A stretch of 64,000 bases of DNA. Origin: Chaenocephalus aceratus (taxonomy: Eukaryota; Chordata; Actinopteri; Perciformes; Channichthyidae). The stretch is taken from positions 3,170,428 to 3,234,427 of the forward strand of contig CM043799.1 in NCBI GenBank assembly GCA_023974075.1, read 5' to 3'. Of this stretch, positions 46,422 to 58,511 are shown in pieces (the stretch's first letter is position 1; each line of letters begins with the position of its first letter). The translations under genes were made by a program, and so were the position numbers. The notes below the pieces were generated by a model. It saw only the letters and a list, made by a program, of their open reading frames with translations, did not search any database and was not told where the DNA came from.

Positions 46422-46651
46422 TGTTAAACTAATAAAGTATGCACAGTCATTGTTCTTCTCTCATCCATTTATTCAGGGACATTAACCAGCAGCATGGCAG
46501 TGCTATATGATCAACAACAATGAGACATATAGCGCTCCGCGCTTGCTTATGACGTCACATGGGACGTACCATTAAACATTGAGTAAGGGTGCACAATGGG
46601 ACGTACCATTAAACATGGAGTAAGGGGGCTATTACAAAGTAATACTTAACA
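46422..46651 (-). repeat. 3' LTR of the copia element
   Basis: On the minus strand it begins TGTTAAGTATTACTTTG and ends TTTATTAGTTTAACA, the standard TG...CA ends, and is preceded by a purine-rich tract (GAGTGGGAG). A 30-bp block containing GGGACGTACCATTAAACA is tandemly duplicated (about 46561-46627) in what would be U3. An AATAAA lies near the end. The 5' LTR is missing from the window. Confidence 0.75.
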
Positions 46652-47330
46652 CTCCCACTCAACCTTAACTCTATTGGTTACATGAAAACAAAACAACAGT
46701 ATAATAAGACTTCTCTTTTGCCTTAACAATGTGAATACACTCGTGCACTTTGAAGTGCCAAACATGTCTTGAGCAAACCTCTTTAGTTGTGGCTTTGTAG
46801 CTGGTTTGGTCATGACATCAGCAATCATTAACTTACTTAATATCAATGAGTTTGCTCCTTTGCCTGTTTACTGGGTGTTTGGCGAGGGCTATAGCACCTT
46901 GGTTGTCCTCGTACACCTTTGTTTGTGCATACTGGTACGTGTCTATACCTTTGAGCAGCTGATCTAAATAGATACATTGTTGTATAGCTGATGCTAAAGA
47001 CATGTATTCTGCCTCACAGGTGGAAAATGCCACTGTTGGTTGTTTCTTTGCTTCCCATGAGATCAGAGAGCTTCCTTTACGTAGACTGACGCACTATCCT
47101 GATGTGCTACGCCTGTCTGCTGCATCTGATGCCCAGTCAGCACCACAGTGCACTTTAGACCTAGTGCCTCTCTGTCATTTCTCTTAAAGCATCACTCCTG
47201 TTCTGTTGTGCCTTTTAGATATCTGAACACATGTTACTGTGTTCCAATGTTCCTCTGTTGGTTCAGCCAAGTGCTGAGATAGTTTACTGACCACAAAACC
47301 TATATCTGGTCTAGTGCATGTGGACAAGTC
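46646..47330 (-). pseudogene. Copia RNase H region
   Basis: FSTCEAEYMSLASAIQQCIYL and VYEDNQGAIALAKHPV are signature copia RNase H motifs. They are followed in another frame by MIADVMTKPATKPQLKRF, the C-terminal end. The link to RT upstream is broken by stops. Confidence 0.87.
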
Positions 47331-47691
47331 AATTAAACTTCCCACCGCCTTCTCTGTATTTGTCCACCTGTTGGCTCACATGGGGTCCCCCCCCCCCCGC
47401 CTTGCAATCCTGCATTTCAAACCTCTCTAGGATTTTGCCTATATATTTCTTTTGGGACATTTGAACTTCACCTTCTGTTTGGTAAAAATCAATTCCCAGG
47501 AAATGTTTCAACTTTCCCAGGTCCTTCATTTTAAACCTGTCAGAAAGCATAATCTGTACACCTTCCAGTACATGTGTGTTGCTTGCTGCTATGATCAGAT
47601 CGTCATCCCATACAATCATGATGACCTTTTCATCATGTTTCTCTCTTGTATACACACATGAAACATAGCATTCCAGTTTCTACCTGATTGC
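47329..47691 (-). pseudogene. Copia RT, C-terminal part
   Basis: The QSGRNWN motif abuts the insertion site. The polymerase box reads VWDDDLIIAAS, where copia elements usually have YVDD; the first two residues are changed but both aspartates remain. LSDRFKMKDLGKLKHFLGID follows. A G-rich run near 47390 disrupts the frame downstream. Confidence 0.87.
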
Positions 47692-48128
47692 TTAAAGAGC
47701 CTGTGACACGGTTTTCCCCATCCTCCAGACCCATCAATTTGAGTACATATTGTCCCCTTGAAAACCGTGACTGAACTGATTTTGGATATTTGTACTTTGA
47801 TAACCATTCATCTGCCCTTCAATGTTGACAATTGTCTGGATCTTCTCGCGGATTCTTCAAGTCCCGCCAAATGATGGGTGACGTCATTGCGGCACAGCTC
47901 TCCAGCTGCACCGTCCAGGATCCCAGCATCTGCATGTAAACCTTTATATATATACAGTCAGATGTAAACGCACGACGGCGCACACAGCAGCAAGCTCAGA
48001 CAGCGATGACAGGTTAATGTTGAACGTGTCTGAGAGCTCATATGAGGCTGAAGGATCGGTTTATGTTGTATCTGTTAGAAGTTTAGGAATGAGGTGCGTC
48101 AATATGGGCGATCATACGGTCATGTAGC

Positions 48129-49007
48129 CAGTGGTGGAATGGGACTACAAATCATCCCGGGACTCTCGACCGGCCCACTTCGGTACCGCTAGTAAATTGT
48201 CAACGGGGGGAGTGGGGGATGTCAGGGGCGGCGGGTGCTGTAGATAGTAAATGTAAATATGTAAATATTTGTGTCACTGCATCCTGGTAAAATACAAATA
48301 TAATGTATAATGTCTGTGTCTTTGACCTTAGCGCTGCTAGCCACCTGTGCCCTGTACTACGAAGCCAGTTCAACAGACCCTGGATATGTTTGAGTAACAA
48401 ACTAACAACAACAACAACAAACTAACAAATGAGATCTCGCTAAGCGGTCCTACGACGCTGGTTATCAACTCGGTAAATCAAGCCAGGGTTTCTCTCTCCA
48501 GCTGAGAGCGCGTTCACGTCTAAGACGCGAGTGGATCTGACTTTAATTACATTTGTCTCGAGTGTTTCGTCAACATAATGTGTTGCTTAAAATAATACTT
48601 CTGCATACAGTCTGTGACACTGTAAGTGTTGCACGGCCAGATGAGGCTGGAGAAGCTGACTCAGATCAGGAAATATATGATATATTATGATATTATATGA
48701 TCGATGATCTGATTGATGATGTAATATGAATGATAAGTGCGACACGTCGGCGTCTTCTCTGCATACGGCAGTTTAAACTGTATTTCCTTTATCCTGTAAT
48801 ATGACTTGAGAGATTTAAACTCCGCACACTGAGTTGATCTCTTTTCTATAGACGCCGGAGGCGGGCAGCGTCAGGTAAAAGAAGTTATTTAGCCTTCTCA
48901 AACCTGAGCCTCACGCGCCGCCTATGGGGATGTGCTAGTTACTTATCCGACCGGCCCACTTCGGTACCGGCCCATCGGGATTCGTCCCGATGGCCAGTCC
49001 GCCACTG
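48129..49007. mobile_element. hAT-like element nested in the TTAA element
   Basis: The termini CAGTGGTGGAATGG and, inverted, CAGTGGCGGACTGG agree at most positions. Flanking 8-mers CATGTAGC and CACCCAGC match at 5 of 8, so the target duplication is eroded. Repeated GACCGGCCCACTTCGGTACC blocks lie near both ends. No transposase is seen. Confidence 0.65.
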
Positions 49008-49209
49008 CACCCAGCCCACGTAAACTGTCAACGGGGGGAGCCTCGCTGCGGGGAAACGGTAGACCTAGTGTCCCGATCGGAGTGGGAATAATAATAATAA
49101 TAATAATAATCCGTGCATTTTATCCATTCATTTCCCCAACATTATGGTAAAAAAAACACACAAAACACACGTTTAATCCATGTTGTTGGTGTACTACAAC
49201 TACAAAAAG

Positions 49210-49505
49210 CATCGGTTTGTTTTCCCATCAGGAAATGCAGACCGGCTCAAACAAACGATTTTTAATCATCATCCTCAAGATCATTTAATGTATCATATAT
49301 TCGCCGAATTGACATGAAAGCACTAATAAATGTAGTTTCATCCACTTGAGTTTACAACCACAAAAATAATCGATTTGTTTTTATATCACATCCGACGGGA
49401 GGAAATTCAGCAGCTCTCACTACCGATTTTTAATCCTAATGTAATCATCATCTTCACCACGATCATGTATGTTTATGTCGCCGAATTGACATGAAAGCAC
49501 TGACA
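49210..49505. repeat. Tandem duplication in the TTAA element
   Basis: Two diverged copies of about 170 bp each contain CGATTTTTAATC and CGCCGAATTGACATGAAAGC. An inverted relative is at 23.6 kb. Confidence 0.7.
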
Positions 49506-49756
49506 ACTATGAATATACTGTAGTCAACTTCATTACAACGTTATTAACGTGCCTAAACTCAGTAATTCACCATTTCTACGCATGACAACACACTTTGTCC
49601 GTGTTTGGCTCTCGAAGCGTTCCCGCATTGACGTCACTTCCGGCTTCCCCCAAAACTTCAAAATGAGTCGAAGGAATTTCCCCGCGATGTTCGAAATTAT
49701 TGATATTTAACGGAACGGTATCGCTTTTTCTTTTTTAAACTGACGGTTCGAGATTA

Positions 49757-49948
49757 CTAGTAGCCCAATATTTCATTGCACAACAGTTGTGGGGATGCTG
49801 TCACAGGCTCTTTAAGGCCATAGAGAGACTTTTGCAACTTACAAACTAGGTTTTCTCCAGTTCTTGACTTTTCTTCACAGCCTTCTGGTTGCTCCATATA
49901 GATTTCACAATCAATGGGTGCATGCACATAGGCTGTCTTAACGTCCAT
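49757..49948 (-). pseudogene. Copia RT, N-terminal part
   Basis: MDVKTAYVHAPIDCEIYMEQ and LVCKLQKSLYGLK are classic copia RT motifs. The frame stops being copia exactly at the TTAA insertion site. Confidence 0.88.
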
Positions 49949-50130
49949 CTGGTGTCAAATGAGGCCCTCTTGTGCTGCTTTCTGCATGAGTACTCTTACG
50001 GCCCCTACACACGGCGGCGTGCGTTGCCGCTTGGCGGTGGGCGTGTCTTGAGCTTGGGGAGTTAACGCGAGCAACGCGACCAACAACCAATCACATGAAT
50101 GTCCCGCCCCGGACATACAAAGCAAAGCAT

Positions 50131-50493
50131 TCATGCTACATCCATACTGACATCCTCATGACCACATGCTATGTGTGATTCAGATGTTTGTGTTTCCTTT
50201 TCTTTTGTGCTTTTGGTTGTGAATTCCACCAACCTGTGCTTTTGCACCCTCTCTGTTTCTGGGTAATACACCAGATAAGCTGGGCTGTTTTTATCATAGC
50301 CAATGAAAACCCCTTGCTCACATCTAGAGTCTAGCTTCCCTTTTTCTTGTTTGTAAGCAAAACATGTTGTACCAAATGTTTGCAGTTTGGATACATTTGG
50401 TTCTTGGCCTGTGAACAACTCGTATGGCGTTTTCTTTGTGCGCCTGCTGTAGCACCTGTTTCTTACAAAAGCTGCAGTCTGCATAGCGTAGTT
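50131..50493 (-). pseudogene. Copia integrase C-terminal part
   Basis: NYAMQTAAFVRNRCYSRRTK, PYELFTGQEPNVSKLQTFGT and GVFIGYDKNSPAYLVYYPET are typical of the region after the copia catalytic core. It continues the core found at 55.3-56.0 kb. Confidence 0.88.
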
Positions 50494-50798
50494 CCAACCC
50501 AGTCTCACAAAAAAATGTGTAATAACTACGTTGGTCCACAATGTAGGACGTAGTATTTCTACAAAAACGCCTCTGAAATTGTAAGATCCCTACGTTTTTT
50601 TTCACCATTCATTCCAATGGCTGGCGTCTATGTCACGTGATCTTCACATTTCTCCCTGCAGAAAAAAAAAACATGGCCGAACTTCGTTTTATTCTCGGTG
50701 TAAAATGCCTATTTTAAAGTTACTTTGACCATTAAAATGCGTTTTGATGTAATTTGATGCGCGAAATATGAGTTGTTATTTCAGATTATGTGTGCAGT

Positions 50799-52313
50799 CA
50801 GGGGCGCCGTAAGGGGGTGAAAAGTTAGGACGATTCTAAGGGCCCGTGACTGACAGGGGCCCCAAAATATTTTAGAACATTAAGAACAAATGTTTAAGTA
50901 ACATTTCATCAATCATCAATAATTAACATTAATATAACGTCATATTGATAATGTACTCACTAAACTTACGATTCATTTCACTTTTTTTCTTCCAAAAGTT
51001 AATTATCCAAAGCCTCTGAACACCCCCCTCTATTTACATGTAATGGTTTGGTCCTGCCTCCAAACGCTGTACAGCACCGCTCTTTCTGGCAGAGAGTGAG
51101 AGCATGTGAGGAGGGATGCTAGTACTCACATGCATACGATGTCTCAACAACTCACAAAGTCAGGCTTTCAAAAAAGAAAAGAAAGGAGAGAAAGACAAGA
51201 GAGAGGGACTAAAGGGCGACAGTATGTCACCCAGTTTTTCAAGAGAAAGGGTGGGTGTGGTCCATGAGTGGTGGAAATGTGTCAGTTAGCTAAGCTTAGT
51301 CCATTGTAAATAATCATTTTAATGTTTTGCTGACATTAAGTTCTGTTAATATCTTCACAGAAAATTCCGAGGTTTTTCATTTCACTGCTCTTTTAGCTGA
51401 CATTTAATAAATGCAGGTACATTTTTAGCAGCTATTCATACTAAACCAGTTGTCCCTCCCCCTGGTGTTAGGACCAACAGATCCATCTTTAGGCTCCGCA
51501 GCCCTGTCCCCCCATAATGCTTTGCAGTCTTGCCATGCTGTCCATTGAAAGCCAGTTGGCTAGAAAGCTGGACTTCAAGGACTTGATCAATGATCAGTGA
51601 CTTTGCCTGTAAGAAGGCTAGGCGCTGGGCTCTTGGTGAGTAAGGCTGAGCAAGGGCTCGTAATAACTGTTAAAGGGCAAGGCTATGGTAACGATATTGG
51701 ATCACTACACACAAGATGCATGATGAGAAAAAGACTGAGAACAGGTGATAGGCTCTTATTTAGCACCACCATCAGGCCTTTTCCCTTCCATTTCCGTTTT
51801 GTTGTCCATTTACACTTTAATACCCGCTTATTTTGTAGTTGGTATGTATATTTAATACAAAATCTGCTTTTTTTTTGTTATAGCATTTTATAAATGATAA
51901 TATTGGTGTTAATGTTCACTTTGAGGTCATGTATATTTAAGTTATATTTATTTAGATTCATGAATGTTCCATTAAAAAATGTTATTAAAAAGGCATCTAC
52001 ACCATAAAAGATGACTATTGAGGTCTATTGTCAGGAATGTTAGTGTTATATCAAATAGTGAATTCTACTGCAGCAGAATGTTGCACGTCTGCACAGTGTT
52101 ATATGTTCACCGCTCAGTAAATATTGTGCGGTTAGTATTGGACTACAAGATAGATGCAAGTCTGTACAGGTAGAGTTATTTAAAGCATAAATGAGTCGGT
52201 TGGGTTCTGGAGGTGTGGTTACAGCAATTGCTTGGTTGGCGTGGCCTGGGCCTGGTGGTGGGGCCCAATGTGATATATTTTCATGGGGCCCAAAATCCCT
52301 GGCGGCGCCCCTG
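50799..52313. mobile_element. Non-autonomous hAT in the left arm
   Basis: The exact target duplication TGTGCAGT lies at 50791-50798 and 52314-52321. The termini begin CAGGGGCGCCG. The uninterrupted site is preserved in the right arm near 55.01 kb (TGTGCAGTGG), which confirms the insertion. A short relic near 51.14-51.26 kb (TTCAAGAGAAAGGG region) resembles the N-terminus of a hAT transposase. Confidence 0.93.
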
Positions 52314-52661
52314 TGTGCAGTGGATGTACATGATCTTTAGTTTGCTAGTTATTACGAAGATTACTTCAGGAAATGGTGTCTATACAACGTTTTCATTGTT
52401 ACCAAGGTGGTTGCTAGGGACGCTGCTATCGATATTAGTTCTGTTATGTTGTGTAACTGTATAATGGTGTTATCTTTATTGCTACCCCATTCCCCGTCAA
52501 AGTATAGTGTTGTTCCACAGCGCAAACGTATTTGTTTAACAAAATCCGCATCTAAAATGGTGCAGAAACGTTATTTTCCCCTGTGCAATTCCAGTCTCAC
52601 ATCTCAGAGCACATCGTCATTAACAAATACCGGAAACAGACCGAAAACACTTTATTCCGAG

Positions 52662-52890
52662 TGTGAGGTGGTGGCGAAGTCGATAGGGACTTGGCTTGGC
52701 AACTGGAAGGTCACCAGTTCAAGTCCCGGCAAGACCAAGTGCTACCGAGGTGTCCCTGAGCAAGGCACCGCTCCCCACACTGCTCCCCGGGCGCCGTTCA
52801 AAATGGCAGCACACTGCTCCTAACACCAGGATGGGTCAAATGCAGAGAAACAATCCCCACGAGGGATTAATAAAAGTCCATCTTATCTTG
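52662..52890 (+). mobile_element. tRNA-derived SINE
   Basis: A box-B-like AGTTCAAGTCCC lies at 52716-52727 and the body shares TGCTCCCCGGGCGCCGTTC with the SINE at 5.02 kb. The related element at 61.84 kb lacks it and preserves the empty site (CACTCGGAATAAAG inverted). Confidence 0.78.
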
Positions 52891-54760
52891 CTTGCTTTTC
52901 TCTTTGAAAGTCATCACATAACGGCATTGTAATACACGGTTCGGCTGCATTAAATGTTACATATCTGCCGTAGTTCTGTATTTATAGAGCCCTGATGAGA
53001 AGACTTCTAGACAAACATGAGGAACTGCCGCCAACACTGGAAACGTGACGTGGATCATAAATATATCAGCCATTAAACAACATCTTACATTTCTTTTCAC
53101 ACAATACGTCTCCTTGCAGTATCAACACTAATTCGGCTGACTTTTATATTTGATCCAATTGGTAGATAGGCTGTATTTACACCATAAAGGTGCACAGCTG
53201 ATATAAAGGGACACCTAGTGGTTAAAGCATGTTATTGAATTTCATTATTTTTATTATTAGATATTAATAGAATCCCTGTAAAGTATATTCATTACTCGTT
53301 ATTCTCTACTAATAGTTCATTAAAGACTGTATATAATGACTATTTTGCACATCCCTTTCAAGATTTCAAGATTTTCTAAGGTTTATTGACATATCATATT
53401 CACAAACGGTGTAGTTATGCAATGAATGTAAAACTTTGTGTATACCTCCAGCAATGTTAACTATGTTGAAGCACTTATTTTAACTGATATTATACATATG
53501 TATTATACTCTTATAAGATGTATGTAGATAGTATAAGAAATGTGCAGAATATGACAATTTAATGGTGGAGGTACAAATATTGAAAGATGTCTTGTAATGC
53601 ACTGTTGAGGAACCTGTGACCCAAGTTTTTCATCTCCTGACCTGATCAGGTATTGAACAATAAATAAATAAATAACACAGAATTATTAAATATAAAACAC
53701 AGAATTTGTGTGATTATACTAAATGATTTACAAATAAACACCACTGCATATTTACAACTATACACATGCTGATGTAACGCAAATGTTTCCAACTTGGGAT
53801 CAATAAAGTTTATCTTATCTTAAGATGATCGATGGCTACTGCCATATTTGCAAAATGTGCCTCTGAACCTTGACAAGTGCATGTTTCAGGCTCATCAATG
53901 AACAACAGGAGGGGTCACAGACATAAGACCAGCTGTTAAATAAAGGTCTTCTGACCTTAGCTGGCATGTGGGTATATATAGTAATACTGCCCATTATGGG
54001 CACAAGCAATTTTCACCCATTTATTAATTATATGTTTTAAATGTGAGTGTTTCCTATCCCCTAAACCTCCAGGGATGTACACAGTTTAATACTGGCAACT
54101 TCTTATTATGGGAAATACGAAAACGTCTTTTAAAACTACAACTCCCAGTAGAGACGTGCCATAGAGAACATGTTGCAAAACACAATAGCCAGCATGTGTA
54201 GTTCTGGGGACGGGGTGGGGGAGGGGGGGACGCGGTGGACCCGTTCAAATCCAGTTTTGGACAGTCTGCCGTGGTTCCATCCCATTTCAAGTGCTGCTCG
54301 ACGCTCGGTAACCCTCGGAGCACACTCTCCAATCACAGAGCTTGAGGACTATCACGGGGTTTGTCAAGCGAAGCGGAGAGAATACTTACTTCCGGGTGTA
54401 ATATTCTGTAAAGCAAATGAGCTGCTCCGACCCTCGGTCCTGACGGACTCCAACTTGTGTTTATTAATCACACAAATAAATAAACACAAGGATAATTATG
54501 TGTTATTGTTGAGTAAATGGAGAATTGCACAGGGGAAAATAACGTATCTATTGTGGTGATTGACATTATTCACCCACGGATCTATAGGTTAGGGTATTGT
54601 TCTGCACGGACATTTTAGTGAGCCGGACTTCCTGTCTCCGCCGGTCTTCGCTTCCCGGGCATGAAGCTGTTTACATGTGTTTTGAGATGCTAAATAAAAG
54701 TCTAAGCTTGTACCTTTGATAGCCCGCCTCCGACTCCCATCTCTCGGCACCACACTATGC
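52891..54760. other. Core shared by the two inverted-repeat elements
   Basis: Positions 52909-53240 are the reverse complement of about 61430-61815. Positions 53770-54180 correspond to 60400-60770, and 54186-54365 to 58345-58535. There is no gene in this copy. Confidence 0.75.
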
Positions 54761-55311
54761 CACAATTTTAGATGCGGATTTTGTTAAACTAATACGTTTG
54801 CGCTGTGGACCAACACTATACATTGACGGGGAAGGGGGGTAGCAATAAAGATAACACCATTAAACAGTTACACAACATAACAGAAATAATATTGATAGCA
54901 GCGTCCCTAGCAACCACCTTGGTAACAATGAAAACGTTGTATAGACACAATTTCTTGAAGTAATCTTCGTAATAACTAGCAAACTAAAGATCATATACAT
55001 CCACTGCACACATAATCTGAAATAACAACTCATATTTCTCGCATCAAATGACATCAAAAGGCATTTTAATGGCCAAACTAACCTTAAAATAGGCATTTTC
55101 CACGAGAATAAAACAAATGTCGGCCATGTTTCTTTTTTCTGCAGGGAGAAATGTGAAGATCACGTGACATAGACGCCAGCCATTGGAATGAATGGTGAAA
55201 AAAAACGTAGGGATCTTACAATTTCAGAAGCGTTTTTGTAGAAATACTACGTCCTACGTTGTGGACCAACGTAGTTATTACACGTTTTTTTATGAGACTG
55301 GGTTGGTAGTT

Positions 55312-56039
55312 CCATAGCTTGTCTGGTAACCCACTCTCGATCAGTAGGCATCTGCTCATATCATAGAGAGTTCGCCAGCTTCTCTCTGCTGTACCATTTG
55401 GTGTGGTGAATAGGGTGCAGACGTTTCTTGTCTAATCCTGTTTTTAGTTAAGAGTGCCTGAAAGTATTGGTTTGTAAACTCAGTGCCGTTGTCTGAACGA
55501 ATACACTTGACTTCTCCATAAGGTGCTATGTCTGCCAAGAACCTTTCTGTGGCTTGCACTGTATCACTTTTTGACTTCAGAAAATATACCATCACGGTGC
55601 CTGAATAGTCATCTGTAAACGACTGTGCATATCTGTGGCCTTCTCTGCTCAGTTGACATGGGACCAGTTCAATCAGTATGTACTGCTCTAAGGGTTTCGC
55701 AGCCTTTCTGTCTGGCTCCCTATTTCTAGTCTGTGTGAATGTTCCCTGAGTACACACTTCACATAACTGAGTAGGCTTAACTGCTGTTCCTTTTATCTCC
55801 ATGCCTGTCACTACACTTCGTAATTTCTGTACATCTTCAGAGTTGCAATGACCCAAAATGTCATGCCAAGTTTGCATATCATGACACCCTTTACATTTTT
55901 CAACATTTTCTTTAACAGTTGGCAAGTAATACAAATGTCCACTCTCGTGGAGGTCAAACCTGCCACTGTCCTTGGTAACCACGTGGCTTTCTCCTTTCTT
56001 GAAGGTGATTGTCGCTCCTCCATTTGCTGCTCTTGCCAC
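55312..56039 (-). pseudogene. Copia integrase, zinc-binding domain and catalytic core
   Basis: The frame shows the HHCC region (WHDILGHCNSEDVQKL, LCEVCTQG) and core motifs FTDDYSGTVMVYFLKSK (first Asp) and CIRSDNGTEFTNQYFQ (second Asp). The end of the core is disturbed by a frameshift. The segment ends at the 4.8-kb insertion, with LLIESGLPDKLWNY at the junction. Confidence 0.9.
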
Positions 56040-56138
56040 AGAGAAGATGTCATGTGGGTATGAAGGTATGTACAGTGCATCCCGTAGCTGTGCTCTGTGC
56101 TGTCGTCCAGTGTCGTCTAGCAGATGCCCGATCGCTGT

Positions 56139-56375
56139 TCATCTGCGTTGTGCTATTCCGCTGCATTTGGTCCCGTCAGCTAACTCCACTGAATGTGTCC
56201 CTGAAAGGAATGAGTCATCAAAGCTGTCAAACTTTTCCACATCGTTCACGATGTGGGATGTTGCTCCAGCGTCCACCATGATGCCTCTCATCTCTACCTT
56301 GTCTGGAGGTCTCCCGCTCTTCGTGTGCTTTGCCTTGAAGAATTGGTCTTGTTCGCTGTTTTCCTCCTCTGTCAC
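56139..56375 (-). pseudogene. Copia protease
   Basis: IMVDAGATSHIVND contains the aspartic protease D-A/S-G motif of copia elements, followed by VELADGTKCSGIA. The frame breaks before integrase. Confidence 0.85.
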
Positions 56376-56826
56376 TTTTCTGACACCATCTGGTCCCCCT
56401 TTCTTCTTGCACAGGATTCTTCGTGTGTGTTATTTTTGCAGTAACCACACCACACTTTTCTGTAACATGTTCTTGCGTTATGCTCTCTTATTCCACATGT
56501 GTAGCATATAACGTTAGCATCTTCTTCTTTTCTATTGTTGGCAGACCTCCTGCCGGGGCCTCTGCCTCGTCTAACATTAGTTTTCATCACGTTATCTGTG
56601 GTTTCTTTTATCTTCCATTGTTCTGCCTCTTCGTATACACGCAGTCTCCTTTTAAAGTCTATGAATGTAACAGTCATCTTCATTCTGCGTTACATGAACA
56701 GCCAGTGGCTTAAAGGTGTCTGGTAGTCCTCCTATTATCATGGCGATTATGAGTCCGTCGCTCATGGTCTCACCTGTTTCCCTCAAAGCCGTGATAATGT
56801 TCTCCGCCCGTATAAGGTAGTCGGTA
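56372..56826 (-). pseudogene. Copia gag, 3' part with zinc knuckle
   Basis: CYTCGIREHNARTC is a CCHC zinc knuckle preceded by an arginine-rich stretch (RRGRGPGRRSANNRK). Upstream gag sequence continues in broken frames (the LTDYLIRAENII-like stretch near 56.8 kb) and stops at the boundary of the next element. Confidence 0.85.
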
Positions 56827-57045
56827 ACACTTTAATGTTAATCGAACTGTGTTTTGATAGATAACATATCTCTTTTTCTTCTCTCAATTATTTTATTTCT
56901 ATTGTGCACTCTAATCAATATTAATCCAACTAATGTTCGTTTATACATTTTAAGAATGGCGTTTATCTTTTTTGAGAATGAGTTGTTATTTTATTTTATT
57001 TATTGGGTCTACAGATGATACACATGTATGTGTCAGTAAATGTGC

Positions 57046-57712
57046 ACTAACAGAGGCGGGGGTGTTTGTGAAAATAACAGGGACAGAGCTGCTGTCAGAC
57101 GATCAGCTGTGCGGCGTCATCACAAACGGACGTCGCTTCACGTGACGCTCCGGAGGAAAGGACGTCCCATTGCTCTTAAAACTCATTTCCCTGCTTCTCG
57201 TGGTTTCCTTAGAGGTTTCTCAATACTCTAATTTCCCCTCCTCTACTCCTCGACTCATCGGTCCTCCGGTAGTGACCCGGAAATGGATTTCAGCGCGCCA
57301 TGTTGAAGGACATCTAATTTCTCTAAATGCACATCGAGGACCGAGGCCCCGTCTCAGGTCGGTTAAATGGAATCCTTGCTTCCCTCACTTGCGTCGTTTC
57401 CCTGCGTGTAGTCCCTCCCACCAGGGAAGCATGGAGAGATGCAAGGAAACCACAAGAAGCAGGGAAATTAGTTTTAAGAGCAATGGGACGTCCTTTACTG
57501 TTTTTAAATGCCTTTGTCTGAATGTCGTTCATTTTTGTAAAGCACCTTGAATTGCCTGGTGCTGAAAGGTGCTATATAAATAAACTTGCCTTGCCTTGCC
57601 TTTCCTCCGGAGCGTCACGTGAAGCGACGTCCGTTTGTGATGACGCCGCACAGCTGATCGTCTGACAGCAGCTCTGTCCCAGTTATTTTCACACACACCT
57701 CTGTTAGTACCA
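57046..57712. mobile_element. Inverted-repeat MITE with LINE-tail insert
   Basis: The ends ACTAACAGAGG and their inverse, and long arms (GACGTCCGTTTGTGATGACG and partner), lie inside the left arm of the THAP element. The right arm of that element lacks it (empty site near 62.55 kb). A retroposon tail ending in CTTGCCTTGCCTTGCC sits at 57495-57600. Confidence 0.7.
57495..57602 (+). mobile_element. Retroposon 3' tail (CTTGC)n
   Basis: GTAAAGCACCTTGAATTGCC, then GTGCTATATAAATAAACTTG and CTTGC repeats. A second copy lies at 61.46-61.56 kb. Confidence 0.65.
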
Positions 57713-58479
57713 GCCTGTCCTCCTACAAAAAACGACCAAATAGGTCGATTGTTCAGCAGCTTAATACGACCCATAGCCACGTTTTAAAGTGTAGCACCTC
57801 TAGTGGTCGTGTAAGAAACAACATGCTCCCGTTTATTTACAAATAACCCTCTCTGGAAAATCCTAAATTGTAGAACAGTTTGGCCATTAAAATGCTTTTT
57901 GATTAGATTTCTAGCGAGAAGTGTATATTGTACTTTTAGAATCCACGTCCAGTGGAAGTGTAGGATCTATAGTTTGATAGATATTACGAAGATGATGTGA
58001 GGTCTCGCCAGGATAACGTGTATATGCGGCAGCTTCCATGTAAAGTTAGCGTGGGTGAAAACAGTATTTCCGGTCTCGAAGTTTTCATAATAAAACCGGA
58101 TATATTCCCCTCACTGTCAAATGATTACACAGTGATATCTGCATTACTCATCCACTAAAAAACATCAGTTTATCCTTGTTAATTACACAATATTGATTGG
58201 TTTAAATGGTGTACAATGCTTTTGTGTTTTTAACCTTCGAGTCAGAGAAACAAATAGTTTTTTAGGAGTTTAGACACTACAGTTTCCGAAGACACTACAC
58301 TACCCAGAATCCCCAGCTATCGTTTGGGACTACAACATCCGCCTTGCTTTACAAACCCCGTGATTAGTCATCAAGCCCTGTGATTGGATGTTGGAGTGGC
58401 AGTGCGACAGCTCTTTGAAATGGAATGGAACCACGGCAGACTTTCCAAAACTGGAATTGGACGAGTCCAGCCCCCGGCT

Positions 58480-58511
58480 CCAGCTTCCCTCCCCCCCCCC
58501 CCCCCCCCCCC
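58480..58511. repeat. Poly(C) tract
   Basis: A run of over 20 cytosines; the related site at 54.2 kb is G-rich but shorter. Confidence 0.9.

Larger units (their letters stand above)
47696..49811. mobile_element. TTAA-flanked DNA element inside the copia RT
   Basis: TTAA lies at 47692-47695 and 49812-49815, with perfect 13-bp termini AGAGCCTGTGACA. Excising it restores the copia sequence ...SLYGLKQSGRN across the target TTAA. It is non-coding apart from remnants. It contains a hAT-like insert at 48129-49007 and a tandem duplication at 49.21-49.50 kb. The TTAA target suggests piggyBac or Kolobok machinery. Confidence 0.9.
50494..55306. mobile_element. Long-inverted-repeat element inserted in the copia integrase
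   Basis: Both ends read CCAACCCAGTCTCA inward, and the similarity continues for about 540 bp on each side (left arm 50494-52565 minus a hAT insert; right arm about 54762-55306). The copia target TAGTT is duplicated (50489-50493 and 55307-55311); an 8-bp reading TAGTTCCA is also possible. The interior (about 52600-54365) matches the reverse complement of the THAP element at 56.8-62.8 kb but lacks its THAP segment. No coding gene remains. Confidence 0.85.
46422..56826 (-). mobile_element. Ty1/copia retrotransposon, 5'-truncated and twice interrupted
   Basis: Reading the minus strand from 56.83 kb, the order is gag, protease, integrase, RT, RNase H and 3' LTR, which is the copia order (integrase before RT). 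The integrase is split by the 50494-55306 element and the RT by the 47696-49811 element. In both cases the copia frame resumes exactly after removing the insert and one target copy. The 5' end is cut off at about 56.83 kb where the second inverted-repeat element begins. Stops and frameshifts make it inactive. Confidence 0.9.
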
